The position numbers and the translations under genes are program-made. Of a stretch of DNA of 64,000 bases, positions 27,438 to 36,516 are shown piece by piece. Each line of letters opens with the position of its first letter. Within the stretch, counting starts at the first letter, position 1. The stretch spans positions 124,001-188,000 of the forward strand of contig CAMFGZ010000006.1 in the NCBI GenBank assembly GCA_945952105.1. The letters run 5' to 3'. The DNA comes from an uncultured Rhodospirillaceae bacterium (lineage in GTDB: Bacteria > Pseudomonadota > Alphaproteobacteria > Reyranellales > Reyranellaceae). The notes below the pieces were generated by a model. It made no database searches. It worked only from the letters and a program-made list of their open reading frames with translations, and was not told the DNA's origin.

Positions 27438-27890
27438 ATGGCACTCTACGAGAATGTCTTCATTGCGCGTCAGGACGTTGCGACGACGCAGGTGGAGGCT
27501 CTGACCACCCAGTTCTCCGAACTGGTCACCAGCCTGGGCGGCACCGTCTCCAAGAAGGAGTACTGGGGCCTGCGTTCGCTGACCTACCGCATCAAGAAGA
27601 ACCGCAAGGGTCACTACACCCTGCTCAACATCGACGCCCCCGCGGCGGCGGTGAAGGAGCTGGAGCGCACGATGTCGATCAACGAAGACATCATCCGCTA
27701 CATGACCGTGCGCGTCGACGAACTCGAGGAAGGCCCGTCGGCCATCATGGTCCGCAGCGCCGAGAAGTCCGACCGTCCGGGCGGCGATCGTGGCGACCGC
27801 TGGGGCGATCGCCCGCCGCGCCGCGAGCGTCCGCGCTTCGGTGATGAGGGCGGTTCCGCCCCGGCTGCTGACACGGGAGAAGAAGCATGA
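27438..27890 (+). CDS. rpsF: 30S ribosomal protein S6
   Basis: 150 residues. The core ([56 protein letters not shown]) is S6; the C-terminal 40 residues form an Arg/Gly/Asp-rich tail longer than in E. coli but usual in alphaproteobacteria. AAGGAG stands nine bases before the ATG. Overlaps rpsR by 4 bp. Confidence 0.98.
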   Translation: MALYENVFIARQDVATTQVEALTTQFSELVTSLGGTVSKKEYWGLRSLTYRIKKNRKGHYTLLNIDAPAAAVKELERTMSINEDIIRYMTVRVDELEEGPSAIMVRSAEKSDRPGGDRGDRWGDRPPRRERPRFGDEGGSAPAADTGEEA

Positions 27891-28120
27891 GCGCCCAGCG
27901 TCGTCCGTTTACCCGCCGCCGCAAGAGCTGCCCGTTCTCCGGCGCCAACGCGCCGAAGATCGACTACAAGGACGTGCGCCTTCTGCAGCGCTTCGTCTCC
28001 GAACGCGGCAAGATCGTCCCGAGCCGCATCTCGGCGGTCTCGTCCAAGAAGCAGCGCGAACTCGCCCAGGCGATCAAGCGCGCCCGCTTCCTGGCGCTCC
28101 TGCCTTACCTCATCGCCTAG
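27887..28120 (+). CDS. rpsR: 30S ribosomal protein S18
   Basis: 77 residues, basic, with RRKSCPFSG and [44 protein letters not shown]-type sequence (the full family core). It forms a heterodimer with S6 in the 30S platform. ATG overlaps the rpsF stop (ATGA), the usual arrangement for stoichiometric synthesis. Confidence 0.98.
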   Translation: MSAQRRPFTRRRKSCPFSGANAPKIDYKDVRLLQRFVSERGKIVPSRISAVSSKKQRELAQAIKRARFLALLPYLIA

Positions 28121-28135
28121 TCGGGAGATGCAATC

Positions 28136-28777
28136 ATGCCGATGAACGTCATCCTGCTCGAGCGCGTGCCGAAGCTCGGCCAGATGGGCGACGTTGTGAA
28201 GGTGAAGCCCGGCTTCGCCCGCAACTTCCTCCTGCCGCAGAAGAAGGCGCTGCGCGCGACCAAGGACAACATCACCTACTTCGAATCGCAGCGTAAGGTC
28301 CTCGAGGCGCAGAACCTCGAGCGCCGTCAGGAAGCCGAAGCCGTCGGCACGAAGATGAGCGACCTCAAGGTCGTCATCATCCGCCAGGCGTCCGAGGCCC
28401 TGCAGCTCTATGGTTCGGTGACGTCGCGCGACATCGCCGAGGGCGCCGCCGCCCAGGGCGTCAAGATCGAGCGCAGCCAGGTCGAACTGGACAAGCCGAT
28501 CAAGGCGCTGGGTGAGCACAAGATCAAGATCCACCTCCATCCGGAAGTCGTGGTCGAGATCTCGGTGCTGGTCGCCCGTTCGGCCGACGAAGCCGAGTTC
28601 CTCGCCAAGGGCGGCAAGCTGGTCGCCGAGACCGAGCGCGCGGCCATGGAGGCGGCGGAAGCCGCGCAGCGCGCGGCCGACCAGGCTGCCGCACTGTTCG
28701 AAGCCAAGGCCGCCGAGGGCGCCGAGGGTGAGGCTGCCGAGGCTGCCGCCGAGGAAGCGCCGGCCGACCAGAAGTAA
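28136..28777 (+). CDS. rplI: 50S ribosomal protein L9 with long acidic/alanine tail
   Basis: 213 residues. N-domain ([31 protein letters not shown]), connecting helix and C-domain are complete by about residue 150; the remaining 60 residues are an Ala/Glu-rich helical extension absent from E. coli L9 but common in alphaproteobacteria. GGGAG precedes the ATG. Last gene of the ribosomal operon, followed by a strong terminator. Confidence 0.97.
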   Translation: MPMNVILLERVPKLGQMGDVVKVKPGFARNFLLPQKKALRATKDNITYFESQRKVLEAQNLERRQEAEAVGTKMSDLKVVIIRQASEALQLYGSVTSRDIAEGAAAQGVKIERSQVELDKPIKALGEHKIKIHLHPEVVVEISVLVARSADEAEFLAKGGKLVAETERAAMEAAEAAQRAADQAAALFEAKAAEGAEGEAAEAAAEEAPADQK

Positions 28778-28810
28778 CGCGCGTGCCGACAGGCACCGCG
28801 CATCTCTTCG

Positions 28811-28850
28811 AACGCATGCCATCGCACCGCGATGGCATGCGTTTTCTTTT
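28811..28850 (+). terminator. Intrinsic terminator of the rpsF operon
   Basis: Perfect 15-bp stem AACGCATGCCATCGC / GCGATGGCATGCGTT (28811-28843) with an ACC loop and the run TTTTCTTTT. It ends 9 bp before the ATG of the iron permease gene. Confidence 0.95.
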
Positions 28851-28859
28851 GGTGCGTCC

Positions 28860-30509
28860 ATGATCTGGCGGCTGGGGGCATTCGCCGTGGCCACCGTAGT
28901 GGCGCTGCCGCTGCTCGGCATCGGCTCCAGCCTGTTCACCGACCAGTTCGACCTCTGGCGTCACCTCGCCGAGACGCAGCTCCCGGACATCCTCGGAAAC
29001 ACGATCATCCTCCTGCTCGGCGTCGGTGTCGGAACGGTCGTGCTCGGCACGGGGACGGCGTGGCTGGTGACGATGTGCCGTTTCCCGGGCGTCGGCGTGC
29101 TGCAATGGGCGTTGCTATTGCCGCTCGTCCTGCCGACCTACATCATCGGCTACGCCTACGCCGACCTGATGGCCTTCGCCGGGCCCCTCCAGAGCGGCCT
29201 GCGGAGCGCGACCGGCTGGTCGCGGGCCGACTACTGGTTCCCCGACCTCGGCTCGGCGGCCGGCGTCGCCTTCCTGTTCACGCTGGTCCTCTACCCTTAC
29301 GTCTATCTCGCCGCCCGTGCGTCGTTCCTGACGCAGTCGCAGGCGCTGCTCGAAGCCAGCCGCATCCTGGGCAACGGACCCTGGCGGACCTTCCTGCGCA
29401 TCGGCCTGCCACTCGCCCGCCCGGCCATAGCGGCCGGCACGGCGCTCGCCCTGCTGGAGACGCTCGCCGATTTCGGCACCGTCCAATACTACGGCGTCCA
29501 CACCTTCACGACGGCGATCTACCGGACCTGGTACGGCATGGGCAATCGCGAGGGCGCGGCGCAGATCTCGTTCGTGCTGATCGCCATCGCGATCGGCCTG
29601 ATCCTCCTCGAACGGCATTCCCGCGGACGCGCGAGCTTCGCCATCGCCTCCAATCTTCGCCATCGCTCCGAGCCGGCTGCCCTACCGCTCGGCCGCGCGC
29701 TGGCGGCCCTACTCGCCTGCGCCCTGCCCGTGCTGCTGGGGTTCGTGCTGCCGACGCTTCACCTCGCCCAGCTCGCGTTTCGCTCGGGGACAGCTGTGGC
29801 CGACCAGCGTTTTCTCGGTGACGCCGTCAACAGCCTGATCCTCGCGTCCCTTGCAGCCCTCATCATCGTGGGGTTGGCACTGTTTCTGAGCTATGCCGGC
29901 CGCCTCGTGCGTCGGCGCGCGCTCAATCGCACGATCGAATTTGCCTCGCTGGGCTATGCTATCCCGGGCGCCGTCATCGCGGTCGGCGTCCTGCTGCCGC
30001 TGGCCGTCGCGGACCATGGCATCGATCTCCTGTCGCGCGGACTGTTCGGCATGCCGACGGGCCTGCTTCTGAGCGGCACGGCCTTCGCGCTGCTGCTCGC
30101 CTATACGGTGCGCTTTCTCGCCGTCGGCATGGCCAACGTCGCGCCGGGCCTGGCGGCAATCGATCCGGCGATGGATGCGAGCGCGCGCGTGCTCGGCGCG
30201 CGGCCCAACCAGGTGCTGCGCTACATCCACCTGCCGATGCTGCGGGCGCCGGCCCTGACGGCCGGCATCGTCGCTTTCGTCGAAGTGCTCAAGGAATTAC
30301 CGGCAACACTGCTGATCCGCCCGTTCAACTTCGACACGCTGGCGATCGGCGTCTTCCGCTTCGCGTCCGACGAGCGCCTTGCACAGGCGGCCGTCGGCGC
30401 AATCGTTATCGTTCTCGTCTCGCTGGTGCCGGTGATCCTGCTCAGTCGTGCCGTTGCGGCGGGATCACCGGCCGGCCGGCAGCCTACTTCCAGCCCGCCC
30501 GGTCCATGA
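28860..30509 (+). CDS. Fe(3+) ABC transporter permease (FbpB/ThiP type)
   Basis: Inner-membrane permease moving ferric iron from a periplasmic binding protein. 549 residues with about 12 hydrophobic helices in two homologous halves, each bearing the EAA loop that contacts the ATPase (EASRILGNGPWRTFLRIGLPLARP and DASARVLGARPNQVLRYIHLPML). The ATG at 28860 follows the rpsF-operon terminator by 9 bp and has no clear Shine-Dalgarno, so it may be leaderless. The probable binding protein is encoded convergently, with a 26-bp overlap. No ATPase gene is in the neighbourhood. Confidence 0.92.
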   Translation: MIWRLGAFAVATVVALPLLGIGSSLFTDQFDLWRHLAETQLPDILGNTIILLLGVGVGTVVLGTGTAWLVTMCRFPGVGVLQWALLLPLVLPTYIIGYAYADLMAFAGPLQSGLRSATGWSRADYWFPDLGSAAGVAFLFTLVLYPYVYLAARASFLTQSQALLEASRILGNGPWRTFLRIGLPLARPAIAAGTALALLETLADFGTVQYYGVHTFTTAIYRTWYGMGNREGAAQISFVLIAIAIGLILLERHSRGRASFAIASNLRHRSEPAALPLGRALAALLACALPVLLGFVLPTLHLAQLAFRSGTAVADQRFLGDAVNSLILASLAALIIVGLALFLSYAGRLVRRRALNRTIEFASLGYAIPGAVIAVGVLLPLAVADHGIDLLSRGLFGMPTGLLLSGTAFALLLAYTVRFLAVGMANVAPGLAAIDPAMDASARVLGARPNQVLRYIHLPMLRAPALTAGIVAFVEVLKELPATLLIRPFNFDTLAIGVFRFASDERLAQAAVGAIVIVLVSLVPVILLSRAVAAGSPAGRQPTSSPPGP

Positions 30510-31518
30510 TCTTCAGGGCCTCGGCATTGTTCTGCGCGAACACCCGGGCATTAAGCTGGTCTTCCTTGAACGTGCCGAGCGACTTCAGCTCCGGAGACAA
30601 CTCCACACCAGCCACAACCGGGAACTCCGAGTTGCCTTCGGCGAAGTAGCGCTGCGCCGGCGGCGAGACGAGATACTCGAGGAACTTCACGGCGGCTTCC
30701 TTGTTGGGCGCATGTTTGGCGACGGCGCCGCCGCTGATGTTCACGTGCGTACCGCGCCCCGCCTGGTCGGGAAAAACGACGCCCAGCTTGGCCGCGACCT
30801 CACGGTCCTCCGGCTTTTTCGAGCGCAGCAGATTCACGTAGTAGTAGGTGTTCGACACCGCGAGCATGGCCTCGCCGGCCGCCGCCCCCTTGAGCTGGTC
30901 GGTGTCGCCGCCGCGCGGCGGGCGCGCAAGGTTGGCGGCCACGCCCTTGGCCCAGGCTTCGGTCTTTTCCGGTCCGAGCGCGGCCAGCAACGAGCCCACC
31001 AGCGACTGATTGTAGATATGACCCGAGGGGCGGATCAGTATCTGGCCCTTCCATTTCGGATCGGCCAGCGCCTCGTAGGTCTTCGGCGCATCGGCCGCCG
31101 TCACCTTCTCCTTGTTGTAGAAGATCACGCGGGCACGCTTGGAGAAGCCGAACCAGTTATTGTCCGGATCGCGCAGGTGCGCGGGCACCGCCTTCGCCAG
31201 GACAGCCGAGTTGACCGGCTGCAGAAGGCCCATCTCTCGCGCCCGCTCGATGCGGCCCGCGTCGGTGGTGATGAGAACATCGCAGGGGCTCTTGTCACCT
31301 TCGGTGCGCAGGCGCTGGACCAGCGGATCCGGTTCGGCGTCGACGCGGTTGATCTTGATGCCGGTGAGGTCGGCGAAGTTGCCGTACAGCGCCTCGTCCG
31401 TGTTGTAGTGGCGGGCCGAATACAGGTTTAGAGTACCGCCCTGCGCCCAGGCACGCCGGGCGACGAATACGCCAGACCCGAACGCCAGTCCGGCCTTCAC
31501 GAGCGCGCGTCTCTTCAC
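30484..31518 (-). CDS. Fe(3+) ABC transporter substrate-binding protein
   Basis: Periplasmic ferric-ion receptor of the FbpA/FutA type, 344 residues. The N-terminus (KRRALVKAG...ARRAWAQ) is an export signal with paired basic residues, possibly Tat-type. The iron-binding tyrosines are seen in VSNTYYYVNLL, and LNLYSARHYNTDEALY is the family start. GGAGG stands five bases before the GTG at 31518, which fixes this start over a GTG four codons upstream. It faces the permease gene and their ends overlap, so the two are under separate promoters. The 175-bp divergent gap holds an AT-rich TGCAAATGCAA stretch (about 31580-31590) that could bind an iron regulator, but this is weak. Confidence 0.92.
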   Translation of the reverse strand: MKRRALVKAGLAFGSGVFVARRAWAQGGTLNLYSARHYNTDEALYGNFADLTGIKINRVDAEPDPLVQRLRTEGDKSPCDVLITTDAGRIERAREMGLLQPVNSAVLAKAVPAHLRDPDNNWFGFSKRARVIFYNKEKVTAADAPKTYEALADPKWKGQILIRPSGHIYNQSLVGSLLAALGPEKTEAWAKGVAANLARPPRGGDTDQLKGAAAGEAMLAVSNTYYYVNLLRSKKPEDREVAAKLGVVFPDQAGRGTHVNISGGAVAKHAPNKEAAVKFLEYLVSPPAQRYFAEGNSEFPVVAGVELSPELKSLGTFKEDQLNARVFAQNNAEALKIMDRAGWK

Positions 31519-31693
31519 ATCTTCCTCCACTGCGAGTGAATTTCAATCGCCCGATATCACTCGATATGAAGGCGCGCAATGCAAATGCAAGTTATTTACA
31601 GGCAGACCGAATTAATTTCGCGTGATCTGCCCTTTGCCGCGAATTTGAGGTTGGGATTAACATCGCACCCGCGACGAGCGGGAGAAAGATTTC

Positions 31694-32932
31694 GTGTTGC
31701 TGGCGCGGGTCCTTGCCCGTGTGGTGGGCGAAGGCGAACTGACCATCATCGATGAGTCTGGTCGGTCGCATCGGCTCGTCGGAGCGAAGTCCGGCCCGAC
31801 CGTCGCCCTCCGAGTCCACGACTGGTGGACTGGAATACGTCTCGCGCTGAGGCCGCGGCTTGCCCTGGGCGAGGCATACATGGACGGCCGGCTGACTGTC
31901 GAGGAAGGCAGCCTGTACGACCTGCTGGACCTTCTCGGGCGCAACATCGCCGCCGTCGACTCCACGGCGCTGATGCGCTGGTCCTACGCACTCCAGCGCC
32001 AACTGAGGGTGCTGGAGCAATACAATCCCGTCGGCAAGGCGCAGAAGAACGTCGCCCATCACTACGACCTGCGCGGCGAGCTCTACGACTTCTTCCTCGA
32101 CCGCGACCGCCAGTATTCCTGTGCTTATTTCAGGAATGGCAGCGAGCCCCTCGAAGCGGCACAAACCGACAAGAAGTTGCACATTGCCGCAAAGCTGCTG
32201 CTGAAGCCCGGCCACAAGGTCCTCGACATCGGCTCGGGCTGGGGCGGCATGGGTCTCTTCCTCGCGCGCACCTTCGGTGTCGACGTCACCGGGGTCACCC
32301 TCTCGCGGGAGCAGCACGCCGTCTCGAACCGGCGGGCGATCGAGGAAGACGTCACCGGGCAAGTGCAGTTCAAGCTTCTGGACTATCGCAAGGAGACGGG
32401 CCGCTACGACCGCATCGTGTCGGTCGGCATGTTCGAGCATGTCGGGTCCGCGCACTATCTCGAATACTTCCGGAAGGTGAAGGAGCTGCTGGCCGAAGAT
32501 GGCGTCATGCTGCTGCACTCGATCGGACGCATGGAGCCGCCGGGCGGCACAAATACGTGGCTGCGCAAATACATCTTCCCAGGCGGCTACGCTCCCGCCT
32601 TGTCCGAAGTCCTGGCCGCGATCGAGAAATCCGGCCTTTGGGTCACCGACATCGAGGTGCTCCGCCTGCACTACGCGGAAACCCTGCGCCACTGGCGCGA
32701 GCGCTTTCTCGCCAACAAGGACCAGATCAAGCAGCTCGCCGGCTACGACGATCGATTCTGCAGGATGTGGGAATTCTATCTGGCCGGCTGCGAAGTGGCC
32801 TTCCGTTACATGAACCAGATGGTTTTCCAGGTTCAGATCGCCCGGCGCCAGGACGCCGTACCACTGACGCGCGATTACATGGTCGCTGGAGAACGGCTGC
32901 AGAACGTGTCAGGCTCCCTGGCTGCCGAATAG
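31694..32932 (+). CDS. Cyclopropane-fatty-acyl-phospholipid synthase
   Basis: Uses S-adenosylmethionine to add a methylene across unsaturated acyl chains in membrane phospholipids. 412 residues: an N-terminal domain ending in RPRLALGEAYMDG, the conserved YSCAYF and YDLRGELYDFFLD, SAM-binding VLDIGSGWGGMGLFLA, VTLSREQ and SVGMFEHVG, then the C-terminal FPGGYAPALSEV and HYAETLRHWRERF. The start is a GTG with GGGAGAAAG upstream. Stand-alone, divergent from the iron receptor gene. Confidence 0.95.
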   Translation: MLLARVLARVVGEGELTIIDESGRSHRLVGAKSGPTVALRVHDWWTGIRLALRPRLALGEAYMDGRLTVEEGSLYDLLDLLGRNIAAVDSTALMRWSYALQRQLRVLEQYNPVGKAQKNVAHHYDLRGELYDFFLDRDRQYSCAYFRNGSEPLEAAQTDKKLHIAAKLLLKPGHKVLDIGSGWGGMGLFLARTFGVDVTGVTLSREQHAVSNRRAIEEDVTGQVQFKLLDYRKETGRYDRIVSVGMFEHVGSAHYLEYFRKVKELLAEDGVMLLHSIGRMEPPGGTNTWLRKYIFPGGYAPALSEVLAAIEKSGLWVTDIEVLRLHYAETLRHWRERFLANKDQIKQLAGYDDRFCRMWEFYLAGCEVAFRYMNQMVFQVQIARRQDAVPLTRDYMVAGERLQNVSGSLAAE

Positions 32933-33021
32933 AGAGCTATCCTCGATACGCTCTGGATATCTTCGCGCTCTGAATTCTTTGCGCTGGTGATCCCCCTCCC
33001 ATCTTGGGCAAAGACAATGTC

Positions 33022-34548
33022 ATGGAGCCTCTGAAAGAATCCTCGAACGTCACCCGCCTGCCCGGCGCGGAGGATACGCGCCTGCGCGAGCCGCCGCACA
33101 ATTTCGAGGCCGAGCAGGCCCTGCTGGGCGCCATCCTGGTGAACAACGCCGCCTACCAGCGCGTCGCCGAATTCCTGAGGCCTGAACATTTCGCCGACCC
33201 CCTGCACGGCAAGCTCTTCGACTCGCTGACCCGCCTGATCGAGCGCGGCCAGGTCGTGAGCGCCGTCACGCTCAAGACCTACGTCGAGCAGGACGCGGCA
33301 ATGAAGGAAGCCGGCGGAGCGGCCTATCTCGCGCGCCTGGCGGCCGCCTCGGTGCACGTGATCGACGCCGCCGCCTTCGGCCGCGCGGTTCACGACCTCT
33401 ACCTGCGCCGGCAGCTCATCGATCTTGGCGAGAACGTCGTCAACGGCGCCTTCTCCGGCGACGTGGACGAGACCGCGCTGCAGCAGATCGAGGTCGCCGA
33501 AAAGAAACTCTACGACCTCGCTACGACCGGCCAGACCGAGGGCGGCTTCAAGCCGTTCCGCACCGCCCTCACCGAGGCCATGACGGCGGCGGAGGCTGCC
33601 TTTCATCGCGAGGGCAAGCTCACAGGCGTGGCAACGGGCCTGTTTCAGCTCGACCAGTTGCTCGGCGGCCTGCACAGATCGGACCTTCTGATCCTTGCCG
33701 GTCGTCCGTCGATGGGAAAGACGGCGCTGGCGACCAACATCGCCTTCAACGCCGCCAAGGCATACCGTGAAGAAATCGTCGAAGGTCATCCCAAGGCGGT
33801 GGACGGCGCCGTCGTCGGCTTCTTCTCGCTCGAAATGTCGGCCGAACAGCTCGCCACCCGCATGCTCTCGGAGCAGGCCGAGCTTTCCTCGGAAAAGATC
33901 CGCAAGGGCGAGATGAACAGCACCGAATTCGACCGGGTGATGAACGTCAGCCACGAACTGGAGCATCTCAACTTTTTCATCGACGATACGCCCGCTTTGT
34001 CGATTGCCGCGCTGCGCACGCGCGCCCGTCGCCTGAAGCGGACGCATGGGCTGGGCCTGATCATCGTCGACTACCTTCAACTCCTCAATCCGTCGGGAAA
34101 GAGCCGACAGGAGAACCGCGTGCAGGAGGTCTCGGAGATCACGCGCGGCCTCAAGACGCTCGCCAAGGAACTGGACGTGCCGGTAATCGCGCTGTCGCAG
34201 CTGTCGCGCGCCGTAGAACAGCGCGAGGACAAGCGCCCGCAGCTTGCCGACCTTCGCGAGTCTGGCTCAATCGAGCAGGACGCCGACGTCGTCATGTTCG
34301 TGTACCGCGAGGAATATTATCTGACGCGGACCGAACCGGGACGGCGCGCCGAGGAGAGCGACCAGAAGTTCAACGAGCGCCACGACGCCTGGAAGCAGCG
34401 TTGCGAGGAGACCTACGGCAAGGCCGAGGTCATCGTGGCAAAGCAGCGTCACGGCCCCACGGGCATCGTACGGCTGTCGTTCGAAGGCCAGTTCACCAAG
34501 TTCGGCAACCTCGATGGCGTTGCTGACGAGCCCGTGTCAGCGTTCTAA
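33022..34548 (+). CDS. dnaB: Replicative DNA helicase DnaB
   Basis: Hexameric 5'-3' helicase at the replication fork. 508 residues: N-terminal primase-interaction domain (PPHNFEAEQALLGAILVNN), linker, RecA-like domain with Walker A GRPSMGKTALA, GFFSLEMSAEQLATRML, Walker B LIIVDYLQLL and the sensor/arginine region LSQLSRAVEQREDKRPQLADLRESGSIEQDADVV-type sequence. No intein. I prefer the ATG at 33022; a TTG six codons upstream is possible. Followed 9 bp later by alr, an order seen in many alphaproteobacteria. Confidence 0.97.
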   Translation: MEPLKESSNVTRLPGAEDTRLREPPHNFEAEQALLGAILVNNAAYQRVAEFLRPEHFADPLHGKLFDSLTRLIERGQVVSAVTLKTYVEQDAAMKEAGGAAYLARLAAASVHVIDAAAFGRAVHDLYLRRQLIDLGENVVNGAFSGDVDETALQQIEVAEKKLYDLATTGQTEGGFKPFRTALTEAMTAAEAAFHREGKLTGVATGLFQLDQLLGGLHRSDLLILAGRPSMGKTALATNIAFNAAKAYREEIVEGHPKAVDGAVVGFFSLEMSAEQLATRMLSEQAELSSEKIRKGEMNSTEFDRVMNVSHELEHLNFFIDDTPALSIAALRTRARRLKRTHGLGLIIVDYLQLLNPSGKSRQENRVQEVSEITRGLKTLAKELDVPVIALSQLSRAVEQREDKRPQLADLRESGSIEQDADVVMFVYREEYYLTRTEPGRRAEESDQKFNERHDAWKQRCEETYGKAEVIVAKQRHGPTGIVRLSFEGQFTKFGNLDGVADEPVSAF

Positions 34549-34557
34549 GGTCGCCGC

Positions 34558-35727
34558 GTGTCAATTCCTGCCGACGACGAAGCCGCGCGACGTGCCGGGG
34601 CGATTCTTTCCATCGACCTGGGGGCGATCGCCGCCAATTGGCGCGGTCTGCGCGATGCCGGGCGCGCGACCGGCCGGCCGATCGACTGCGCCGCGGTTCT
34701 GAAGGCCGATGCCTATGGTACCGGGGCGGCCGTGGTGGGTCCGCGGCTGGCGGCCGAAGGGTGCCGCCAGTTCTTCGTCGCCCACATCGACGAGGGCATC
34801 GCGCTGCGCCGGGTCTTGCCGGAACCGCCGATCTACGTGCTGAACGGCCTGCTTCCCGGCACCGAGGGCGATTTCGTGGCGCACCGCCTCGTCCCGGTGC
34901 TCAATCACCTGGGCCAGCTGAACGCCTGGCGGGCGGCCGCCCAACGCTTCAACCAGCCACTCGACGCGGTGGTCCATCTCGACACCGGCCTCCATCGGCT
35001 GGGTTTCAGCGCGGAGGACGCGCAGGTGCTGATCAACGAGCGCGGCCGGTTGCGCGGCCTGCGGCTGGCCCTGATCATGAGCCACCTCGTCGCATCCGAG
35101 GAGACGTCGAACCCGATCAACGGCGAGCAGCTTTCCCGTTTCCGCAGCTTCGTACGGGCGATGCCGGGTGCGCCGACCTCGCTCGCCAATTCCTCCGGTA
35201 TCTTCCTCGGGCCCGATTTTCATTTCGACCTGCTTCGCCCGGGAGCGGCGCTCTATGGGATCAACCCCCTGCCCGGCCAACCGAACCCCATGCTGAGCGT
35301 CGTGACGCTGCGGGCCCACATCCTGCAGACGCGCCGGATCGACGCGTTCCAGACGGTGGGCTATGGCGGCGCCTGGCGGTCGGCCCGGCCCAGCCGGATC
35401 GCCACGATTGCACTGGGGTATGCGGACGGCTATTTCCGTAACCTCATCAACCGCACCCAGGTCCATCTTGCCGGACACAACGTGCCCGTGATCGGCCGCA
35501 TCTCCATGGACCTCGTGACGATCGATGTGACCGACGTGCCGGAAGCGGAGTGCCAGCCCGGCGCGATGGTCGAGGTGCTGGGCCCCCATCTCACGCCGGA
35601 CGACCTGGCGGATCACGCCCGGACCAACGCCTATGAAGTCATGACGGCGCTCGGCCGCCGGTACTTCCGCGCCTATGTCGACGGCTACGCCGACGTGCCG
35701 ACCGAAGAATCGGGAGAAACCGCGTGA
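34558..35727 (+). CDS. alr: Alanine racemase
   Basis: PLP enzyme making D-alanine for peptidoglycan. 389 residues: PLP lysine Lys49 in AAVLKADAYGTG, HLDTGLHRLGF, catalytic Tyr near 268 in TVGYGGAWRS and ISMDLVTIDVTD. It starts with GTG. The end overlaps mlaE by 4 bp (GTGA), linking it to the Mla permease genes. Confidence 0.96.
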   Translation: MSIPADDEAARRAGAILSIDLGAIAANWRGLRDAGRATGRPIDCAAVLKADAYGTGAAVVGPRLAAEGCRQFFVAHIDEGIALRRVLPEPPIYVLNGLLPGTEGDFVAHRLVPVLNHLGQLNAWRAAAQRFNQPLDAVVHLDTGLHRLGFSAEDAQVLINERGRLRGLRLALIMSHLVASEETSNPINGEQLSRFRSFVRAMPGAPTSLANSSGIFLGPDFHFDLLRPGAALYGINPLPGQPNPMLSVVTLRAHILQTRRIDAFQTVGYGGAWRSARPSRIATIALGYADGYFRNLINRTQVHLAGHNVPVIGRISMDLVTIDVTDVPEAECQPGAMVEVLGPHLTPDDLADHARTNAYEVMTALGRRYFRAYVDGYADVPTEESGETA

Positions 35728-36503
35728 GCATCCCCCTGCTCACGGTTCTCGGCCGAATGACCCTCGCCTTCCTGACGGCAGTCGGGGGCGTGACGGCTTT
35801 CGCCTTCCAGGCGATCCGGCAAGGACTGCAGCCGCCCTGGTACCGGCAGCAGATCCTGCGGCAGGTCATGGAGATCGGCTACTACTCGCTGCCGGTCGTG
35901 GGCCTCACCGCGATCTTCACCGGCATGGTTCTGGCCCTGCAGAGCTACACCGGCTTCGCGCGCTTCTCCGCCGAAAGCGCGATCCCCAACGTCGTCGTGG
36001 TCTCGTTGACCCGCGAACTGGGGCCGGTGCTGGCGGGCCTCATGGTCGCCGGCCGTGTCGGCGCCGCGATGGCCGCCGAGATCGGCACGATGCGCGTGAC
36101 CGAGCAGATCGATGCGCTTACTACGCTCTCGACCGATCCCTTCAAGTACCTGGTCGTGCCGCGCCTCATCGCCGGCATCGTCACCCTGCCGTTCCTCGTG
36201 CTGATCGCCGATATCATCGGCGTGCTGGGCGGCTTCCTGGTGGGCGTCTACAAGCTCGACTTCAACGACGCGGCCTATCTGCGCAACACGATGGATTTCC
36301 TGCAGTTCCAGGATGTCTTTTCCGGCCTGGTGAAAGCCGCCGTGTTCGGGTTCCTGATCACACTGATGGGCTGCTATCACGGTTACAAGTCGCGCGGTGG
36401 CGCCCAGGGCGTCGGCATGGCGACCACCAGCGCGGTGGTTTCCGCCTCGATCCTCATCCTGACGTTCAACTACTTCATCACCGAAGCCTTCTTCGCGCGC
36501 TGA
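35724..36503 (+). CDS. mlaE: MlaE-family lipid transport permease
   Basis: Inner-membrane permease of the Mla phospholipid transport system. 259 residues, five to six hydrophobic helices, with the MlaE signatures IGYYSLPVVGLTAIFTGMVLALQSY, SLTRELGPVLAGLMVAGRVGAAMAAEIGTM and YHGYKSRGGAQGVG. GTG start overlaps the alr stop. mlaF follows after 13 bp. The MCE-domain partner mlaD is 34 kb away near the left end of the window. Confidence 0.93.
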   Translation: MSIPLLTVLGRMTLAFLTAVGGVTAFAFQAIRQGLQPPWYRQQILRQVMEIGYYSLPVVGLTAIFTGMVLALQSYTGFARFSAESAIPNVVVVSLTRELGPVLAGLMVAGRVGAAMAAEIGTMRVTEQIDALTTLSTDPFKYLVVPRLIAGIVTLPFLVLIADIIGVLGGFLVGVYKLDFNDAAYLRNTMDFLQFQDVFSGLVKAAVFGFLITLMGCYHGYKSRGGAQGVGMATTSAVVSASILILTFNYFITEAFFAR

Positions 36504-36516
36504 TCGGCCCTTCCCC

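Noticed and set aside
33004-33021. TTG start for dnaB
   Set aside because: It adds six residues without family similarity; the ATG at 33022 is preferred, though neither has a strong ribosome site.
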